This document shows, in pieces, positions 12,150-14,726 of a DNA stretch of 14,726 nt (the first letter of the stretch is position 1; each line of letters starts with the position of its first letter). The notes below the pieces were generated by a model. That model was not told where the DNA came from, searched no databases, and was given only the letters and a program-made list of their open reading frames with translations. This stretch comes from an uncultured Alphaproteobacteria bacterium (lineage in GTDB: Bacteria; Pseudomonadota; Alphaproteobacteria; Rickettsiales; UBA1997), in contig CAIYMZ010000103.1 of assembly GCA_903927415.1 (NCBI GenBank), positions 1 to 14,726 of the forward strand, in the 5' to 3' direction. Both the position numbers and the translations under genes were made by a program.

Positions 12150-14078
12150 TTAAATTAGGCTAATTATCTTTTCAATCATTACATCGCCCAATTCTTCCAA
12201 ACTTTTTATTGTGATCGAATTGCGATAAAATTCTTCCGTCGTGTGACCGATTCCAATTCCAACAATTTCAATTTTTGACGACTTCTCGATCTTGTTAATC
12301 ACGTGATTTAAGTGATCAGAAAGAATGTCAGAATCGTTGGCGGACGTGGTTGAATCGTCCACTGGCGTACCGTCCGAAATCACCAATAAAATTTTTCTTT
12401 TTTCGCTTTGCTGCATCAATCGTGAGCGCGCGAAAAGCAGCGCTTCGCCGTCAATATTTTCTTTGAGCACGCCTTCTTTCAGCATCAAACCCAAATTTAT
12501 TTTCGCTTTTTTAAAACTCTGATTGAAGTGCTTGTAGATGATGTGACGCAGCTCGTTGAGCCGTCCGGGATTTTTTTGGCGACCGGAACTTTCCCAAAGT
12601 TTTCGCGCTTTGCCACCTTTCCAATCTGAAGTCGTGAAGCCAATTATTTCAGTTTTGACTGAAAATTTTTCCAAAATTTCGGCGATTATTTCGCAAGCAA
12701 GAGCCGACATTACGATTGGACTGCCGCGCATTGATCCCGAATTGTCGAGCAAAATTGTCAGCGCTGTGTCTTGATATTCGTGATTTTTATTACTGACGTA
12801 AATGCCTTCCACCATTGGGTCTATGACCAACCGCGAAAGTTTTTTGCGATCCAAAATTCCGCGCGAAGAATCAAATTCCAGAAAAGAATTTCGCTTCGAG
12901 AGCAATTTTCTTTTTAGTTTCAAGCTCATTTTTTTGGAAATATTTGAGAGTTTTGCGAGCTTCAAATCGAGCTGATCACGAAGAGTTTCGAGCTCATTTT
13001 TAGCAATTAATTTTTGCGGAAAAATTATTTCGTCAAACTTGCTGGTGAAAATTTTGTAGGGGTTTTTGAATTTGACTTCCTCCTCCGAAGTCATGCCGGA
13101 TGGGGTTTGTAACCCCGTCCCCATTTTCATTTCCTTCAAACTGACCGTGGGGACTGGGTTACAAACCCCATCCCGCTCCGAGTCCTGCGCTAAATTTTCT
13201 TCCTCACCTTCAAAAATATTCTCCTCTTTTTCGTCAATTTTTTCCGCACCAAAATTATTCAAATCACTTTCGGATTTTTGATTTTTTTCTGCTGATTTTT
13301 TTTTGTTATTTTCTTTTTCTTTGGCTTCTTGCTCTTTCCTCAACATCTCCAAAATCCGCGCCACCGCTTGCGTAAAAGCCTTTTGATCCGCAGTAATTTT
13401 TGCGAGTTTTTTTATTTCACCAAGAATTTTTTCGCTGAGATTTTTTTTAAGAGCGGAAATTTTTTCGTGAGTTTTTTCACCGATTTCGTCGGCAAAAAAT
13501 TCTGGCAATAAAATCAAAGCAAGCTTTTCGCCGGACGGGGTTTGCAACCCCGTCCACACATTCATTTCCTGATTTAACTTTGAACTGAACATTTGGACGG
13601 GGTTACAAACCCCGTCCAGCGCTGAATCCACATCATCCTCCACCTTCCCCAAAATATTTTTCACCACCCCGCGATAAATATTCCGCACCTCTGCCACCAC
13701 GCGAATTTTTTCGAACTCGTCAAAAAATTTTTGTTCCCCACTCTTGTCATTCCCGCGAAGGCGGGAATCCAGTGTCGCAAAAACATTCTGGATTCCCGCC
13801 TTCGCGGGAATGACAGCAGAAAAATCGTGAAAAAGAATGTAACAAGCCGCCAAATCCGACGCGGCACAAAAAGACCGACAACTAACAACCGACGACCGAC
13901 AACCAACCTCCGGCAACCGAACTCCCCCCTCGCCCACCAGCCCCTGATCCCACGCAAAAAAATTATTTTCCCGCGCTTCGTCAAACTCAACTTGTAAAAA
14001 TTCCTGCGCCACAAGCGCGCGCAAAGTTGCGATTAGGTTTTCTTTTTCGACGTTGGTTTGAGAATTTTTTGAGCTCAA
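12150..14078 (-). CDS. cobT: CobT-like cobaltochelatase/VWA protein with four in-frame repeats
   Basis: CobT is the von Willebrand subunit that works with the AAA+ protein CobS and CobN to insert cobalt into hydrogenobyrinate diamide; orphan CobT/CobS pairs also occur in alphaproteobacteria without this pathway. In 642 residues the N-terminal helical part is followed by a Lys/Glu-rich acidic linker (about 245-300), a conserved segment (335-435) and a C-terminal VWA domain with the MIDAS motif DNSGS at 445-449, the partner stretch ILLVISDGTPVDDST at 563-577 and VGIGIGHTTEEFY at 606-618. The start is TTG (14076-14078); no in-frame ATG occurs before residue 163-172, so a non-ATG start is needed. 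Four repeat-derived segments are translated: heptamer track (about 53-69), dRS3-like pair (89-112) and DGVCNPV elements (155-183, 303-328), together about 95 residues. cobS is not adjacent. All conserved motifs persist, so the gene looks alive. Confidence 0.88.
   Translation of the reverse strand: MSSKNSQTNVEKENLIATLRALVAQEFLQVEFDEARENNFFAWDQGLVGEGGVRLPEVGCRSSVVSCRSFCAASDLAACYILFHDFSAVIPAKAGIQNVFATLDSRLRGNDKSGEQKFFDEFEKIRVVAEVRNIYRGVVKNILGKVEDDVDSALDGVCNPVQMFSSKLNQEMNVWTGLQTPSGEKLALILLPEFFADEIGEKTHEKISALKKNLSEKILGEIKKLAKITADQKAFTQAVARILEMLRKEQEAKEKENNKKKSAEKNQKSESDLNNFGAEKIDEKEENIFEGEEENLAQDSERDGVCNPVPTVSLKEMKMGTGLQTPSGMTSEEEVKFKNPYKIFTSKFDEIIFPQKLIAKNELETLRDQLDLKLAKLSNISKKMSLKLKRKLLSKRNSFLEFDSSRGILDRKKLSRLVIDPMVEGIYVSNKNHEYQDTALTILLDNSGSMRGSPIVMSALACEIIAEILEKFSVKTEIIGFTTSDWKGGKARKLWESSGRQKNPGRLNELRHIIYKHFNQSFKKAKINLGLMLKEGVLKENIDGEALLFARSRLMQQSEKRKILLVISDGTPVDDSTTSANDSDILSDHLNHVINKIEKSSKIEIVGIGIGHTTEEFYRNSITIKSLEELGDVMIEKIISLI
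13095..13176. repeat. Palindromic element copy B, in frame in cobT
   Basis: Translated on the minus strand as DGVCNPV...TGLQTPSG, 26 residues (303-328 of the CobT-like protein), in the acidic linker before the conserved segment. It is shorter than copy C by nine bases, i.e. exactly three codons, in the middle. Both hairpins have base changes that leave wobble pairs or single mismatches, so it seems older than copy C. Confidence 0.9.
13530..13622. repeat. Palindromic element copy C, in frame in cobT
   Basis: The clearest full copy. Left hairpin GGACGGGGTT with a three-base loop, a spacer with the core GATTTAACTTTGA, then a right hairpin that is nearly the reverse complement of the left. It encodes 29 residues (155-183), DGVCNPV then SKLNQEMNV then TGLQTPSG. 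Total length is near 93 bases, a multiple of three. Confidence 0.92.
13746..13814. repeat. Paired dRS3-like inverted repeat, in frame in cobT
   Basis: Two copies of ATTCCC-N8-GGGAAT (13749-13768 and 13792-13811) lie inverted, 23 bases apart, within GTCATTCCCGC...GCGGGAATGAC ends. The unit matches the dRS3 pattern known from Neisseria, and similar arms are scattered in many Proteobacteria. On the cobT strand it reads VIPAKAGIQ and SRLRGND, residues 89-112, between a helix ending YILFHDFS and the continuation KFFDEFEKIR. Confidence 0.92.
13873..13921. repeat. Heptamer track in the N-terminal coding part of cobT
   Basis: Seven units of seven bases on the plus strand, for example GACCGAC, AACTAAC and AACCGAC, with one strongly changed unit. 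Read in the gene it gives RLPEVGCRSSVVSCRSF (about residues 54-70). Three units equal seven codons, so the track can stay open in one frame. The peptide resembles the SVVGRR-type stretches produced by similar repeats in other genomes. Confidence 0.65.
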
Positions 14079-14153
14079 TTTTGGTAAAATTTTTGTGAAA
14101 TTTGTACTAGACTTGAAACATTGAAAACATTGGTTTTAGAGTGGATTTCTTTG

Positions 14154-14177
14154 AATATTCCGCACGTGCGGAATATT
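14154..14177. terminator. Perfect 24-bp palindrome after bioF
   Basis: AATATTCCGCAC followed by its exact reverse complement lies 6 bases after the bioF stop on the minus strand and about 75 bases before the cobT start. The T-run (TTTGTTTTTT) is on the plus-strand side, so as a terminator it would suit rightward transcripts better, and none is annotated entering from the left here. It could instead weakly end bioF transcripts or be an operator for a dimeric regulator of cobT. Confidence 0.4.
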
Positions 14178-14183
14178 TGTTTT

Positions 14184-14726
14184 TTACGCAACTTTTTCCC
14201 GCAAAAAAAACCTCAAAATCTCCGCCAATTTTTTAATCTGATTTTTTTTGTGCGCCGACGAAAAAGTGATTCGCAATCTGGCTTTTCCGACCTCAACAGT
14301 TGGCGGACGAATTGCGGAAATTAAAAATCCTCGCGTGGCGACTTGTGCGGCGACGTCCAAAGTTTTTTTATTTTTGCCCAAAATAATTACGACAATTGCT
14401 GATTGTGGTTTTGGCAAATTCATTAATTCGCAAAAATATTCGGCGCTTTCGAGTGCTTTTTTTCCGAGATTTTTTTTGGAAATAATTTTTAGAGATGCGA
14501 GCGAAGCTGCGAGGATTGCGGGAGGAAGAGCTGTGGAGTAAATTTGCGATTTGGCAAAGTTGCGTAAGTAGTCGATTAAAATTTTCTCGCCAGCGACGTA
14601 GCCACCTAGGGAGCCGAGGGATTTGGAGAAGGTGCCGAGTTGGAGGTAATTACTAGCGCCGGACGGGGTTTGTAACCCCGTCCGCACGTTCAGTTCCTGA
14701 TTTAACTTTGACACAAACGTGCGGAC
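14184..14726 (-). CDS. bioF: 8-amino-7-oxononanoate synthase, C-terminal part
   Basis: BioF is a PLP-dependent alpha-oxoamine synthase that joins pimeloyl-ACP/CoA and alanine in biotin synthesis. The frame is open through the right edge, so the N-terminal half is outside. Visible are the PLP-lysine segment LGTFSKSLGSLGGYVAG (lysine codon 14622-14624), YSTALPPAILAASLASLKII, and the BioF-specific C-terminal SAIRPPTVEVGKARLRITFSSAH. The AIRPPTV form favours BioF over 5-aminolevulinate synthase or Kbl. Immediately before the lysine segment is a translated palindromic element ending TGLQTPSG, an insertion in what is normally a loop between the glycine-rich segment and the strand carrying the lysine. 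Neither bioA nor bioD is in view. Confidence 0.88.
   Translation of the reverse strand, partial: VRTFVSKLNQELNVRTGLQTPSGASNYLQLGTFSKSLGSLGGYVAGEKILIDYLRNFAKSQIYSTALPPAILAASLASLKIISKKNLGKKALESAEYFCELMNLPKPQSAIVVIILGKNKKTLDVAAQVATRGFLISAIRPPTVEVGKARLRITFSSAHKKNQIKKLAEILRFFLREKVA
14658..14726. repeat. Palindromic element copy D, in frame in bioF, cut by window edge
   Basis: The left hairpin is intact (GGACGGGGTT with a three-base loop), the spacer has the core GATTTAACTTTGA, and the right hairpin is just beginning at the edge (GGAC). The inner stem is GCACGTT/AACGTGC, a perfect 7 bp unlike that of the other copies. It encodes SKLNQELNV then TGLQTPSG in the same frame as copy C. Confidence 0.88.

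Noticed and set aside
13731..13997. Plus-strand open frame containing VIPAKAGIQ and SRLRGND
   Set aside because: These peptides come from the dRS3-like palindrome, which stays open in several frames on both strands; the minus-strand CobT-like frame carries the family motifs.
14184..14714. 5-aminolevulinate synthase (hemA) rather than bioF
   Set aside because: The C-terminal AIRPPTV...ARLRIT form is characteristic of BioF; ALAS has an INYPTV-type motif here.

Overview
The window is about 14.7 kb of moderately AT-rich bacterial DNA. The gene content is typical of an alphaproteobacterium: the rpsB-tsf-pyrH-frr-uppS-cdsA string, an RpoH-type heat-shock sigma factor with a clear RpoH box, a CobT-like von Willebrand protein, and a DHBP synthase fused to a decayed GTP cyclohydrolase II domain. 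The number of palindromic repeats, several inside reading frames, recalls the repeat-loaded genomes of host-associated lineages such as Rickettsiales and Holosporales. That placement is an inference; no rRNA or tRNA is present to settle it.

Layout. Every gene except hisA lies on the minus strand, so transcription runs mostly right to left. The right edge holds the C-terminal part of bioF (14184-14726), then cobT (12150-14078), a prepilin-like protein with a LamG-like C-terminal region (11221-12111), rpoH (10335-11213), riboflavin synthase ribE (9717-10322) and ribB with a degenerate ribA domain (8531-9622). hisA (7815-8534, plus strand) converges on ribB and their stop codons overlap. hisA diverges from a small two-helix membrane protein (7308-7571). 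To the left is the translation and envelope-precursor cluster rpsB, tsf, pyrH, frr, uppS and cdsA (7140 to 2313). It ends in thiG (1414-2184) and a phosphomannomutase/phosphoglucomutase (1-1410, cut by the left edge) where other alphaproteobacteria usually have dxr and rseP.

How the genes work together. rpsB, tsf and frr serve translation. pyrH makes UDP from UMP. uppS and cdsA make the lipid carrier and phospholipid precursor for the envelope. The two rib genes give riboflavin, thiG the thiamin thiazole, bioF biotin, and hisA histidine. The window is therefore mostly housekeeping and cofactor synthesis.

The unusual part is the repeat layer. (i) Four copies of a roughly 90-bp double-hairpin element occur; three lie in frame inside cobT (two) and bioF (one) and encode DGVCNPV...TGLQTPSG, and the inner stem changes sequence between copies while keeping pairing. 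(ii) Two copies of a CTGGACCCC/GGGGTCCAG palindrome lie between rpsB and tsf and upstream of hisA. (iii) A pair of inverted ATTCCC-N8-GGGAAT units (dRS3-like) lies in frame in cobT. (iv) An approximately 106-bp element with 17-bp inverted ends supplies the last codons and stop of ribE. (v) Six tracks of degenerate, strictly seven-base-periodic repeats occur, five of them at or just before gene starts. The region between the small membrane-protein gene and hisA is a mirror-image composite of types (ii) and (v) that contains both start codons. No CRISPR array, tRNA, rRNA, transposase or recognisable FMN or TPP riboswitch was seen.
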